Positions 27,899 through 39,119 of a DNA stretch of 64,000 bases are shown here, in pieces (the stretch's first letter is position 1; the number at the start of each line of letters is the position of its first letter). The DNA comes from Euglena gracilis (Eukaryota > Euglenida > Euglenophyceae > Euglenales), in contig CP154957.1 of NCBI GenBank assembly GCA_039621445.1, positions 16,252,595 to 16,316,594 of the forward strand. The letters are read 5' to 3'. A program made the position numbers and the translations under genes. Under the pieces are notes generated by a model, which was given only the letters and a program-made list of their open reading frames with translations, did not search any database and was not told where the DNA came from.

Positions 27899-30800
27899 AT
27901 GACACGCCGCTATGGGACCCCGGCGCTCCCGATCCCGGCGGGCAGCGACTTCCCGCTGGCCAACCTGCCGCTCGGGGTGTTCTCCACCGCGGGGCAGCCC
28001 AAGCGGGTGGGGGCGGCCCTGGGGGACCACGTGATTGACCTGGCGGCCCTCGGCAGACCAGGGCGATGGCAGTGGCGACGGGACGGGACGTTCGAGCTGC
28101 AGTTTCCGCAGGACTGCACATGCACCCGTCCTTTCTTTGAGCCTTGGTCTGTGCCTGGGTAGTTATGAAAAGTGTGTGCACATTGTACTCTGATGGATGG
28201 CATACCCACTTGGAAAGCGGAGCAGGGTGGGGGGACACAATTGTTTCACAATTGTTGGGGCGTTGGCTCTCCCCGATTCCCAGGCGTACCGTACTCAACC
28301 CTGGGTGGGACTCCGGGGGCTTCCCCGTCCTCGCCGTCTCGATGTGCACACGCACATCGTTTGGGTTTATATGCCGTTTGCGGGCAGGACGTGCACCAGG
28401 TTGGTCTGTAAGAGTCAGGAACAGGCTTCTCTTGAAGCCACCCGCCCCTGGGGGCACCCTCTCCCGACCCCCCCCCCCGCCTGTGCCTCCGTCGCTCTGC
28501 GGCGGGCTGGGCTACCTGGAGGGCACCGGCGTGGCGCCGGAGGCCCTGGCCGCCGACGCCCTCAACCCGCTGCTGCGCGCCGCGGGCAAGGCCGGCTGCC
28601 GCCGCCTGCGGGAGAGGCTGACGGCCCTGTTTGGGGCGGCGGGCAGCGTGTTGCAGGTGCCCCCGATCTCCGTTGTGGGGTGGTCTCTGCCGCTCCGCCA
28701 TTTGTAGAAATCCGACTCCCTCCCGACGCGGTCCCTGACCAGAACTGTCACCAAATCCGAAACTGCTCTTGTCTTCTTTGTCCCCACACCCAGACGGGAA
28801 GTTGTCAGCTTGCCAGTCAGCCAACGAACGCATAGGCCTCAACGTCACCAATCCTTTTCACCCCACCCCCTGCAAAGTTATTTGGGCATCCCAAAACCAT
28901 TGATGGTCCATGAGGGTCCTGATAAATGTACCCAAGTATAGAATCCGGGTTCTATATTTGGGGGGGTGTTCAAAACTGGAACCCCCCCCCGGAAGTTGTC
29001 ACCTTGGGGAAAGTCCACTAAACCCCCCTCCCAAATAACCTTGCACTGCCCTAAAGCTTTGTGTGCCCAAATAATTTTGCATGGGAGGAAGAAAAAAGAT
29101 CCATCCAAATTACTCCCCTCATCACTTCACAAAGAAAAAAAACGTGCAAAACAATGCAACTTTTTGGAAAACCAGGAGGTGGTGAGTGCAAAAAATGATG
29201 TGCCACAATGTGGTCAGTAGAAGCATGATGTTTTGTACCGCCTTTTCTATCCCTGCTTTCGGGGGGGGGGGCGGTCGCCAGCGCCACAGAGAGAACGTGA
29301 CATTAATTTTTCCAGCTCCAAACAGGCTGGTAGAGAAGGCTGTGTATCGGATTTGAAGTGGTACGTGTGCATGATTGAGAACAAAGTCCGGTTGAGCAAT
29401 TGCGCACACTGAATTGGTCCATTTTTTTTTTACTGCGTGCTCCGTGTTCAGTGTTTTGGGTGTCACAGAGTCTCAAGATGAATGGAGTGATATGGCTAGC
29501 CTGCCACAGAGCTCAACTGGTGACTGGTGCAAGTCCTGTATTCTTTATCCCCTTCTTCAACGCAAAAAACAGCGTTCTCTCTCTTCTTCCATAAGTTCAG
29601 CTGTGCTGGAAGACACACTCCTTCGTAACTAAATGGCTTCACAAACCTCCACACCGTGCCACAGCACCGCAAAAGCCAGCAAAGGGAGATCTGCCACCTT
29701 ATTTCCCGGCCACCACCTGGCATTGCCAGTTGCCGCAGGAAGTGCGGCGGACAGGTCCAGGATTTTTGTGTATTTTTGGGTAAATTTCCCGGGATCAAAC
29801 CTGGTGAAATCGAAACTCGGCTCAATGTTTCGGAGGGACAAAAACACTAAATTTTGGGGGGGTTCTATAATTGGGAGAGGGGTTTTACTGTAAATTCTTT
29901 TACAAATCCACTCCTCCGAATCACACGTTATCCAGGCATGTTCGGTTTGCACGTTTTTTTTGAAATCCCCGCACTTCTTGCATGTGCTGTTGGGCTGCTT
30001 TGTCACAGCCGCCCACTTTGCATTGGACCCTCTCCAGGCCGCCAGCGAGCACCACCAGCAGGTGCTGGTCCCCCGGGCCGCCGCCACGCTGCATATGCCG
30101 GTGGTCATTGGGGACTACACCGACTTCTACAGCAGCCTGCAGCACGCGCACAACGTCGGGTGCATGTTCCGCGATCCGGCGAACGCGCTGCTGCCGAACT
30201 GGAAGCACCTGCCGGTGGCGTACCACGGCCGGGCGTCGTCCATCGTGCCCAGCGGCGTTCCCATCCGCCGGCCGAAGGGTGTGTGCCTTGGTGTGTAGAC
30301 ACTCTGGCTGTAAAAGGAAGTTGCTCCTCTTTTGTGTGTGTGTGTGTGTGTTTGCCTCTGTTTCAAGATATTTCGCCTGAAACTTTTCAGTCATTTTCCA
30401 AAATATTTTGTTGTGAGTTTAGCTTTGCAAAAGCATTCATTGCGTCTTGCTTTTTTTTGCCGCAGTCCCAGCAGAACAGCAGAATGAGAACAACCAAATT
30501 GTACTGAAAAATGGGTTGCATGCAGATCAGCGAGGTATGGCTCCGGCAGAAGCATCACCAGCATACAATTGCTTAACACCTGTCCTACCCCACCCCCCGG
30601 GGGGAGTGACTGACCGGTTGTTTTTTTTTTTGGCCAAGAGCCCCCCCCCCCCCCCCCCGGGGTGGGGTAGGCCCAAAAATGAAAAAGTGGCTGGCCTGGC
30701 GCCGACGGCGCCGTAAATTTTTTGTATTTTTTGTAAATTTGTATTTTGTATTTTTTGTATGTATATAATTGTATTGAGATTTTTTTGGCAAATTTTCATT

Positions 30801-33800
30801 GCCTCCTGAAGCGTGGCCGATCCCCCCCGGGGGGGGGTAAAGTGACTGACTGGTTTCTTCGGAAAAAGCGACTGACTGGTTTTTTCAAAGTGGAAAGTGG
30901 CCCCCCCTCCCCCCCCCCGGGGGTCGCTAAGCAATGGTATGGTCACCAGCATCACATGGCATCTGTTCCCTGCCATCCCGCAGGGCAGCAAAAGCCCAAT
31001 GAAGCCGAGCCCCCCGTCTTTGGGCCGTGCAAACTGCTGGACTTTGAGCTGGAGATGGCGTTTGCAAGGGGCAGGCCAGGCCTCTATGTTGCCCTCAGTG
31101 GTTTATTTTGAGGACCGGGAGGTATGGGGGGGGGTCATGTCGAAATGGTGCCGCTTGCCGTGAACGTCCCTCACACATCCTTTTCACTGATTCCACAAAC
31201 TTTCCTCCAGCCGAAGTCTCTGAATATTCGCTTTGCAATCTCACTCCGAGGAGCCTTTGGAGCCTCTGCTCCCCTTCCACACACGGCTTTTTTGAGGCGC
31301 CAATGTCAAAATCCTTGTTCTCTTTTTCTTCTTGTTTCTTTTATTTTATTCTTTCTCTTCGGCAATTCCCACCTCGGGGGGGGGGGGGGCTGGACCCTCG
31401 ATAGGCCACCGTGCCACATGGGGATGCATAATGCCTGGCAGCTGGAAAAAAAGGTTCGAGGTGATGGCATATGGTTTGCCTCTGCTCCCTTGGGGGGGGG
31501 GGGTCCAGCGAGGCGGTCCGCGAATCCCGGCCCGCCCCAACCAGGCTTGTGCTTAGTCGGGTGCCTACCCCACGGGGGGGGGGGGGGCTAGGGGCAGGCG
31601 CCCCATAGCACCCGATCTGACCCCCCCCCTGGGGGGTAGGGTTTTGGGGGGTGCCTGCCCCTAGCAGGCACCCCCCTCCGACCCCGGTGCCGAAGGCGCC
31701 ACGGGCCCGGAAAAGGCCATTTTCAATGAAAATTTTCTGGGTCCGGCCCGGACCCCTATCCCCCCCGGGGGGGTGTGCCTGCTAGGGGCAGGCACCCTAT
31801 AGCACCCACCCCCCCCCCCCGGTCGGTAAGCACAAGCATGGCCCCAACAATGTTTGTGGGCTGCCCCTGCGGGATCACATTCGACGGCAAGCCTCTCGGG
31901 GAGTCGATCAGCGTCGCAGAGGTCTGCCATATCCGATCCTGTCCTTCCCTGCCCCACCGTCTGAAGCCGGCCACAAGTCCCCCCTCCTCCCATGTAGGAC
32001 CAGCCCCCTCCGATGACAAACCCCCCCTGCACCATTTTTACCAACCAATTGGAAAAATTCCACTGATAAACCTACAAACAAAGTGCTGCAGCTGGGCGTT
32101 CAAAGTGCAATATTATTGGGTGGAAAAAGACTCTAAGGGAAAGGAGACTGCATAACCTCATTTAACGTTTTTCTCTATGTTGTTATTTTTGATTGCCTGA
32201 AAAATATGTCATGTCTGTCATTACCACATAATGATTGCCCGAAAGCCAACGTTGATAAAAAATTTCCCAAACTGCCCATGGTGTAACCCCCCCCCCCATT
32301 GAATGACAGTTTGTTACCTGACTTTTTGAGTTGGTGGAAAATCCAAAGGGGGTCGTTATCAGTGAGAGGGTCGCTGTCAGTGGGGGCTCGTCACTTTTTA
32401 GTTTGTCTTCTCAATACCATTTGTTTTCCTTGAAAAAAATCTGAACTTTATTTTTTTAAAAAAATAAAACAGTGTTGCGCATTTTAAGAAATAATGGATA
32501 TAATAATGATGATAATAGTGTGTGATTTCGGGGAACCTGATCGATCAAGGCGGAGACTCACCAAGCCCCCATACGTCAAAGACCTTTGCCCCCAGGTGCC
32601 CAACCCACGGTGTGACACCCCCCACGGGGACACCCCTTCCTCCAGGCGGAGGACTTCATCTTCGGCTTCGTGGTGTTCAACGACTGGTCCGCCCGGGACA
32701 TCCAGACGTGGGAGTACGTGCCCCTCGGCCCCTTCCTGTCGAAGAACTTCGGCCGGGCCGCCTCCGCCCATCCCCCCCCCCCCCCCGACTCAGGCAGGAC
32801 AAGTGCCGGAGAGGTTGGGATCGACTCCCCAACCCCCACTTCTCGGCCCCGGGTGAGTGGGAAAGATCTGGTTTGGCTGGCCAGCCGACGGGGGGTTAAC
32901 AAGGGGTGTCGCTGAGTGTTTATCTTTTGTGTGTAAGAGCGAAGCTTACCCAGGGGTCCGACACCCCTCCCCCCTCGCCCCCCCCCCCTCCGGTCGTGTT
33001 CCGGTCGCTAGTGCCACCGCGTGTGACAGGTTGGGGTGAAGGGAGGGCTTCGTTGCGACAGGCTCATTTCGGTTCGGGGCTGTACCCGTTGTGTCCGGGG
33101 CGTGTCTGGCTCGAGGCGTCCCCCGCCCCCGCCTCGTCCATCTCCCCTTGGGTGGTCACCCTGGACGCACTGCAGCCGTTCCGCGTTCCGGGGCCGGTAC
33201 AGGTGTGCCACAACCCCCACACCCCCTTCCCGGAGTACAAGTGCACACTGGGTGAGCTTTTTTGATGGATGCACATGTTCCTTTTCAGAACTTTCTTTTG
33301 GACTGGCTTGAGAACTTTTGGACTGCATTTCCATAATCGCATATTTTTTTGGATTTGAAAATTTTGGTAAATTTGCATTTTTTTTGCAATTGAAATTTTA
33401 TGGAAAATTTTTTTTCAAAGGGGGTCTAGCACAGCAGGCATGATATTGAATTCTCTCCTCGATGTTTGCCAATTGTGTTGGTTGCTGACAATGGGGGATA
33501 GCCGTATTATTGCAGTGTGTGCGGATTCTTTCGGGGTGGCCAAATGGCCTTTGGGCTCCGGCCCTTCACACAGTTTGGTCGGGCGGGTGGGTGGGTGGGC
33601 GGGAGTGACCAAAAGTGGGCCAAGCAATTTCGAAGATTTTTTAAATGATATTGAACCTGATTTGATGCAGTGACCCCCTCCCCGGGAGGGGGGGGGCTGA
33701 AGTGGCTCGCTATTCTATTCCTGGAGAAGGTGCCCCCCAGGGTGGGGGTTGGCAACATTCTGCACACTGACCCGACGGCCCATTGTCCCACAGGACCCCC

Positions 33801-36800
33801 GACCGCTGCCGTACCTCCAGTGTGAGGGGGACCGCTGGTTCGACATTGGCCTGGAGGTGGACATCGTCCCCTCCTCCGGCCAGGGCCGCACTGTGTGTCA
33901 CTCAGGCTTCTTTTTTGCAACCAGAAGTGGGGGTGTGCTTTGAGTGTCGGCAGGGTGGGGGGTACAAACCTTTTTTTACCGGTTTTTTGTTTCTCCATTT
34001 TGGCAAAACTTGCGTTTTTTTGCGTTTTTTTTCTGTTTTTTTTTCCCGGTGAATGTTTATCTCTGCTCTAAGATTTCAAAGATTTCTTCTTCTACCATGA
34101 AACATCCTCGGTTTGACCCCAATTTTTCCTTGAGACCAAAAATTCTTGTCAATTTTTTTGTCATATGTGCATTTTTTGGCCAACAATTTGCATATTTTTC
34201 TGCAAAGTAAAAGATTCCCCAAGTTGAAAGTTTCTCCAATTCCTCTCCTGCAGAAAAATGTAAATCCTCGGAAGCTCCTGAGGAATTCGTTCAATTTGCT
34301 TTTTTTGTCTGTTTTGTTGTGTATTTATATTTGCCTTTGTTTTTTTTTTGTGTTTTCGAGGGTCTGTGTTGCGTTCTTCCCTCCCTACAGGGCAGGGGGT
34401 AAGGCACTTCCAACAGGTCCGGTTTTGGGGTGGGCAGTGTTAGCACACACCTTGGCGCCGACGGTGCCAGAGTGCCCAACGAAGCGATTACCAAAACAAG
34501 GGGACATTCCCTGGGTCCAACCCAGGTGGGCCCCAAAACCAGCCCCCCCCCCCCCCGGGCGGGCAAGACAAGGACAGAAGCCGGGGGCCGGTCCAACATG
34601 AAGCACCTCTACTGGTGCGCCGCCCAGCAGCTCGCCCACCACACCGTCAACGGCTGCAACATGCGCGCCGGGGACCTGCTCGCCAGCGGCACCATCTCTG
34701 GCCCCACCCCAGGCGTGTGCTGGCAATCCATGACGTGTGAGAGGGCCCCCCTAAAGGCCTGTCTCAGGCGAGCCTTTACGACGACGTTCTCCAGAGACGA
34801 TGGCGCAAAACTGATTGTTGCGTGACGGGTTCCTCCCCGCCCGGCAGTGGACGGAAATTTAAGGCAACAACAACAACCTTGAGGGTTGTTGTTGTTGTTG
34901 TTCTTGTTGTTGTTGTTGTGGATTCATCCGGGCACCCAAAAAACCATTTTACAGGGCTGGCCACAGCCAGCTGCCATGCCAAACCTCTCAGCAACAGGAG
35001 GCTTTGATTGGACAGATCCGGCACGCAAAATGAGCCCCATCGGAGTCTGGGATCTTCTCAGCTACGCATTAGGCGGGCCAACTTTTGCGTGTGGTCGTGC
35101 ATCATTATCCAATGCTGAGACACAGGGGGTTTTGGTGTTTTTAAGGCCTCTGAAAAATTTCCGAAAATTTGAAACCCCTTGTTTATTTTCCAGGAGACAT
35201 TTTTCCCCAAAAACAGGGCCAATACCCCAGCTGATGATCAGTCCCACACTTTTGTGATTTTCATCATGCCCTTCAGATGATGCTCAGTGGGTCTCTTAAG
35301 CATGCGGCACCTCGAAACAAGTTGGAGGAACAGGCAAGGGTGCGATCCACTTCAACTCTGTCTCCTCTGGTATTGAGGCACTTCTAGGGCCGTTTGCTCC
35401 GCCCACATTGAGACAAATTAGGTAGTGTGAATTTGGTGCCATTGCACGTAAAACATCTGTGTTCCCGTTCGGCAGCACTTGAAACTCATTTGTCAGTGGG
35501 TTTGTCTGTGGGAGAGAACAGCTTTGGAAGGGTCTCAGAACCAGGACAGAGCACAGTGGAGGACAAGTGGATGGCAGGCTTCTCTTGTTCATGTGATATT
35601 GGTAACCATTGTGCATCTGCACAACGACCATGCTAAACCCCCCCCAAATAGGACCCCCCATCAAATGGACCCCCCCCCCCCCAAATATAAGACCCCCCTG
35701 GACGTTCAGAGCAAAATCCATGAAATGGACCACCCCATGAATAAGACCCCTCCTGGCCCTTCCGAGAGAAAATCCATGAAATGGACCCCCCCCATGAAAG
35801 TGGAAAAGGAATGGCCAGAGGCCTGAAAGAAGGCACGACATGAAGAAGTGAAAGGAAAATCCTTTTTTACAATCATGCATCAGCAGCACAGCTTCACTGC
35901 ATGCATGGCCTCTGACCTCTTTGAGAAAAGAAGGCAGTTATTCTTGTACCATGTCTGTGTCTATGATCGTAAAATGACGTGAGAATCAGTACTCAAAGGG
36001 GAATCCTACAATAATTCTCCAAAAACAAAATTTTCCCAGCAAAAAAATCCAAAACATGGACCCCCCCATGAGTAAGACCCCCCCCTTGGGCTTTCCAGCA
36101 ACCGACCCATGAAATGGACCCGGGGTCTTATTTTGGGGGGGATTAATTTGAAATTTCAAGTGTTTATCATGTATCTATTGTGTTCCGTTGTGCATTTGCA
36201 CAACAGCATGGGGGGAAATGCAAATGCTTTTTTTGTGGTTTTTTGCGGATTTTTTGTGTTTTTCCTCCCAGATTTTTTGGATTTTTGCTGGGATTGGAAT
36301 TGGGATTTTTTTTGACTCAAAAAATTCCTCCTTTTGGCCCCAATTTCCCCCAAGACCAAATTTTTTGTCAATTTTTTGTCAATTTTTTGTCTTTTTTCAT
36401 TTTTTGGTCAACAAAATGCTTCTTTTTTGCAAAATGAGAAAGTTGCCCCGGCAGAGCCAAATTTTTTTCCAAGTCCTCTCCGGCAGAAAGTGTACATCTT
36501 GGAGGAGCTCCTTAAGCATTTTATATGCAATTTGCTTCTTTTCGTGTCGCGTTTTTTGAGGGTCCATGTTGCGTTCTCCCCCCTGAACAGCACCCTTAAA
36601 TTATCATTCTAAGTAAGTGTGGCTGTTGTGCAACAGAAAACTAATTATGTGGCGTATTTGGTGTGGCCACTGCACAAATGCACGATGGTCACAAACAAAA
36701 AAAAATGCTGTGGCGCATTTGCACAACGACTGCATTTTTTCTTTGGCCCAAAATGGCTATTTTGAGATGTTTTTCGGCCGTTTTTTTTTTTTATATATAT

Positions 36801-38117
36801 CAAAACGTCGATTTTTTTCAAAAAATCTCGACAATGAAGCAAAATTAAATAAAATGTCCCGCGGCCTCATGAAAAATAAAGCCCTCGGAATGATTTACGC
36901 TGCCACAAGCCTCAAACATCTGCTGCAGTATGGCACCATCAGACACGTAAAGAGCACAGCATTATACAAAACCTGGTTTATAAACAGGGGTGCTAAAGGT
37001 GCCGTTGCAAAAACACGCAATGGAAGCCCTCATTTTATAACCCGCTGTTTTGGGTCGATGCACCCAGGGTCCTGGGAGGCCTGTGTGGTGGACCCTGATG
37101 TTCAGAAATTTTGTTTTTTTATCGTGCCCTGGCTCGGCGCTAATTTGGTTTGTCCTGCACCGAGACCTCAGGCACTGGAATGTTGACATCTTGCATGTTT
37201 TGAACACCGTCCATTTCAGCTCCGCTTTCGAATGTGAGTTTAGGTCGCCTCAGGCTCATCACACTCCCATCGCTGCAATGCCACCACACACAAACAGTGG
37301 GAACCAGCGGCTTGACGCGCTTACCGCTGCTGCAGATTCCTTCGGGTCTATGCTGGAGCTGGCGTGGAAGGGCACGAAGCCCCTCGCGATGCCGGACGGC
37401 ACGGAGCGGCGGTTCCTGCTGGACGGGGACACGGTGGTGATGCGTGCCGCGGCGGAGAAGGACGGCGTGCGGGTCGGCTTCGGGGAGGTGTGCCGCATGC
37501 CCCGCCTGTGGCCGGACGTATGGGTGTTGCCCAGTTGAAATGATCTTTACCCTTGCCCACAACACTTTTTTGTTGGCCCAAACGGGCCCGAAAATGAGGG
37601 CTTCCTCGATAGGAAAAAATGAAAAGAAAGAACGGAGGAAATGTGCTGAAACGATGTGAGGTTTTCCAAAATTGAATTGCTGTTATGCTATCATTTGGTC
37701 AAACCGAACCCCTCCCCCTGGCCGAACCCCCTCCCCCTGGGGTTACTAGTTTTCCAGAGATTTCTGATGATTTCTAACTCATTGGGGTTTGCACAGGCGA
37801 CGGAAATTTTTTAAACATATTCTGCGCATTTGTGGTCAATTTCCCCTGGATCACAGAGTGGACGACTCCCGGGGGGGGGGCATGATTAACCAGTTTTCAG
37901 AAAACAGTGATTGGGTTTTGGAAGTGACCCAAGTCCTGAGACGGCGGAATAGTGCCACAAAAATGCCTCAAAATTCCTTGCCATTCCTCCTGGGATGTGG
38001 AAGCAATGGAGTCGACCCCTTTCAAATGCCCAGCCAAGCACCCTGGCACAATGAGCTTCTGAGTTGTGTGCTTTTTGTCCATTTCAGGTGCGGACACAGA
38101 TCCTCCCCGCCGCGTGA
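27899..38117 (+). CDS. FAH: Fumarylacetoacetase (fumarylacetoacetate hydrolase)
   Basis: Hydrolyses 4-fumarylacetoacetate to fumarate and acetoacetate, the last step of tyrosine catabolism. Eleven exons, about 435 aa (animal enzymes are about 420): 27899-28055, 28505-28656, 30038-30278, 30984-31064, 31857-31921, 32646-32764, 33136-33202, 33794-33892, 34568-34712, 37336-37487, 38088-38117. The N-terminal beta domain is recognisable ([18 protein letters not shown]). Catalytic and metal positions known from the mouse enzyme are present: Asp/Tyr/His in [13 protein letters not shown], the two Glu in LDFELEM, Asp/Arg/Gln in [13 protein letters not shown], Lys in LSKNFG, Glu in [13 protein letters not shown]. 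The last exon encodes VRTQILPAA, matching the usual end. Junctions between exons 4/5, 6/7 and 8/9 are uncertain by a few codons. The start is the first ATG in frame. Confidence 0.95.
28056..28504 (+). other. Nonconventional intron 1 of FAH
   Basis: CAG (28059-28061) is at +4..+6 and CTG (28497-28499) at -8..-6. CAGGGCGA pairs with TCGCTCTG over 8 bp with one G-U. The 8-mers outside the motif, CGGCAGAC and CGGCGGGC, match at 6 of 8. The join gives [15 protein letters not shown], the expected FAH sequence. The only GT-AG option would insert more than 50 unrelated residues. Confidence 0.82.
30562..30941. mobile_element. hAT-like MITE, 380 bp, 8-bp TSD
   Basis: The ends are CATACAATTG and CAATGGTATG, flanked by ATCACCAG and GTCACCAG (7 of 8). 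The core is GGCGCCGACGGCGCC (30699-30713). It is related to the element at 38442 in inverse orientation: both carry GTGACTGAC(C/T)GGTT-type blocks. It ends 42 nt before exon 4 of FAH. Confidence 0.82.
31065..31856 (+). other. Nonconventional intron 4 of FAH
   Basis: No GT-AG choice keeps the frame. Exon and intron ends share GTTTG (31060-31064 and 31852-31856). Joining there gives ELEMAFVGC, close to the family. GGGGC occurs at the same offset inside both ends in inverse orientation (31068-31072 and 31841-31845). An alternative junction about 5-13 nt downstream, using GGGGCAG (31068-31074) paired with CTGCCCC (31861-31867), also keeps the frame. The exact boundary is therefore open. Confidence 0.6.
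31542..31840. mobile_element. hAT-like MITE, 299 bp, perfect 8-bp TSD
   Basis: The ends are CAGGCTTGTGCTTA and TAAGCACAAGCATG, flanked by GCCCCAAC on both sides (31534-31541 and 31841-31848). The core is GGTGCCGAAGGCGCC (31686-31700). It inserted in FAH intron 4 only about 10-20 nt from the 3' splice junction, without touching the exon. Confidence 0.92.
32765..33135 (+). other. Intron 6 of FAH, noncanonical or alternative
   Basis: GCCGCCTC (exon end, 32757-32764) and CCCGCCTC (intron end, 33128-33135) match at 7 of 8. Joining there gives [15 protein letters not shown], near the conserved length. CGCCTC can pair with GAGGCG (33113-33118). A canonical choice also exists: a strong GTGAGT donor at 32852 with an AG at 33114-33115, in frame, adding about 37 low-complexity residues. 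Only cDNA can decide. Confidence 0.45.
34713..37335 (+). other. GC-AG intron 9 of FAH
   Basis: The exon ends CCCCAG and the intron begins GCGTGTGC. It ends CTGCTGCAG before ATTCCTTCGG. The join ([15 protein letters not shown]) is exactly as in the family and needs the GC donor. The 2.6-kb intron carries AAGACCCCC/GGGGTCTTA-type repeats (35632-36140) and repeated TTTTTTGTCAATTTTTTGTC blocks. Confidence 0.75.
34865..34920. repeat. (CAACAA)/(GTTGTT) hairpin
   Basis: CAACAACAACAACC is followed after GAGG by GTTGTTGTTGTTG repeats, giving a perfect trinucleotide foldback in FAH intron 9. Confidence 0.8.
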
Positions 38118-39119
38118 GCTTGACTTGGGCAGCTGTCCCTGTGCGATTGTTGCATCGTGCAGGCGATCTAATCAATCTATACCAATCCCCTATTATGAAT
38201 CTATACCAGCCCCATATTCACTGCCGGCCTGTGTCCGCCCTGCATTGTGAGTGAAATGCCGCAGTTGAATTCTGGATAGCCATTCACATTCGCCTTTCGG
38301 TTCGCTTTTGTTTAATCATTCGGGCTGTTGGCCGAGCTTGCTAGGCTGAATTCGCCTTCAGGTTGCATGCATTGATGAACACACCTGGCGGTGAAAAACC
38401 TGTATCGATTAACTTCCAGCAAGAGGATTTGGTGCTCCTGACCATACCATTGGGTCACTTTCCACTCTGAAAAAGCCAGTCAGTCACTTTTTCCCAAAAA
38501 AAAACAACCAGTCCGTCACTTTACACCCCCCCCCCCCCGGGGGGGATCGGTTATTGTTGAATGATGAGGAGGAAGTAATGAACATTTGCCAAAAAGTCTC
38601 AAAAAATCCAAAAAAATTTCGGCACCTTTGGCGCCAGGCCAGCCACTTTTTCATTTTCGGGCCTACCCCACCCCCAGGGGGGGGGGGGTTCTTAGCCCAA
38701 AAACCAGTCAGTCACTCTGAAAAAAATCAGTCAGTCACCCCCCGGGGGGGGGGGGGGACAGGCGTTAAGCAATGGTATGCTCCTGACCTGATTTGGTGGT
38801 CAGGGGCACCAAAAGGAACAACAAATCAGTGCCAATAGTTTTGTTTGCTTCATTCTTACATCCAAGTATTCATAAAGGGGAGGAGATATCAAACAGCCCC
38901 ACTGCCTGCAATTAAGAATTTAGCCAAAGACAATTGGTTTGGGTGGTATTTCAGGGATATCATCCATTGTCCAGTACACCGTTGAAGAAACACACAGTGC
39001 TGCCATTTTCATCACATGTGCAGAGTCCACCGCGCAACCGACATGACGTGTTTCCACCAGGGGCCCCAAGCAAATGTGGGTAAATTAAAGGCTCGCTTTC
39101 CTCGCACAGGTCCCTCACC
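38118..39119. other. Spacer between FAH and SF3B5
   Basis: About 1 kb without exon-like sequence. It holds one MITE (38442-38779). A pyrimidine-flanked AG (39108-39109, ...ctcgcacag) lies 10 nt before the SF3B5 start, a candidate spliced-leader acceptor. Confidence 0.5.
38442..38779. mobile_element. hAT-like MITE, 338 bp, perfect 8-bp TSD
   Basis: It has a perfect 10-bp terminal inverted repeat CATACCATTG/CAATGGTATG, flanked by CTCCTGAC on both sides (38434-38441 and 38780-38787). The core is GGCACCTTTGGCGCC (38621-38635). It belongs to the same family as 30562-30941. Confidence 0.92.
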
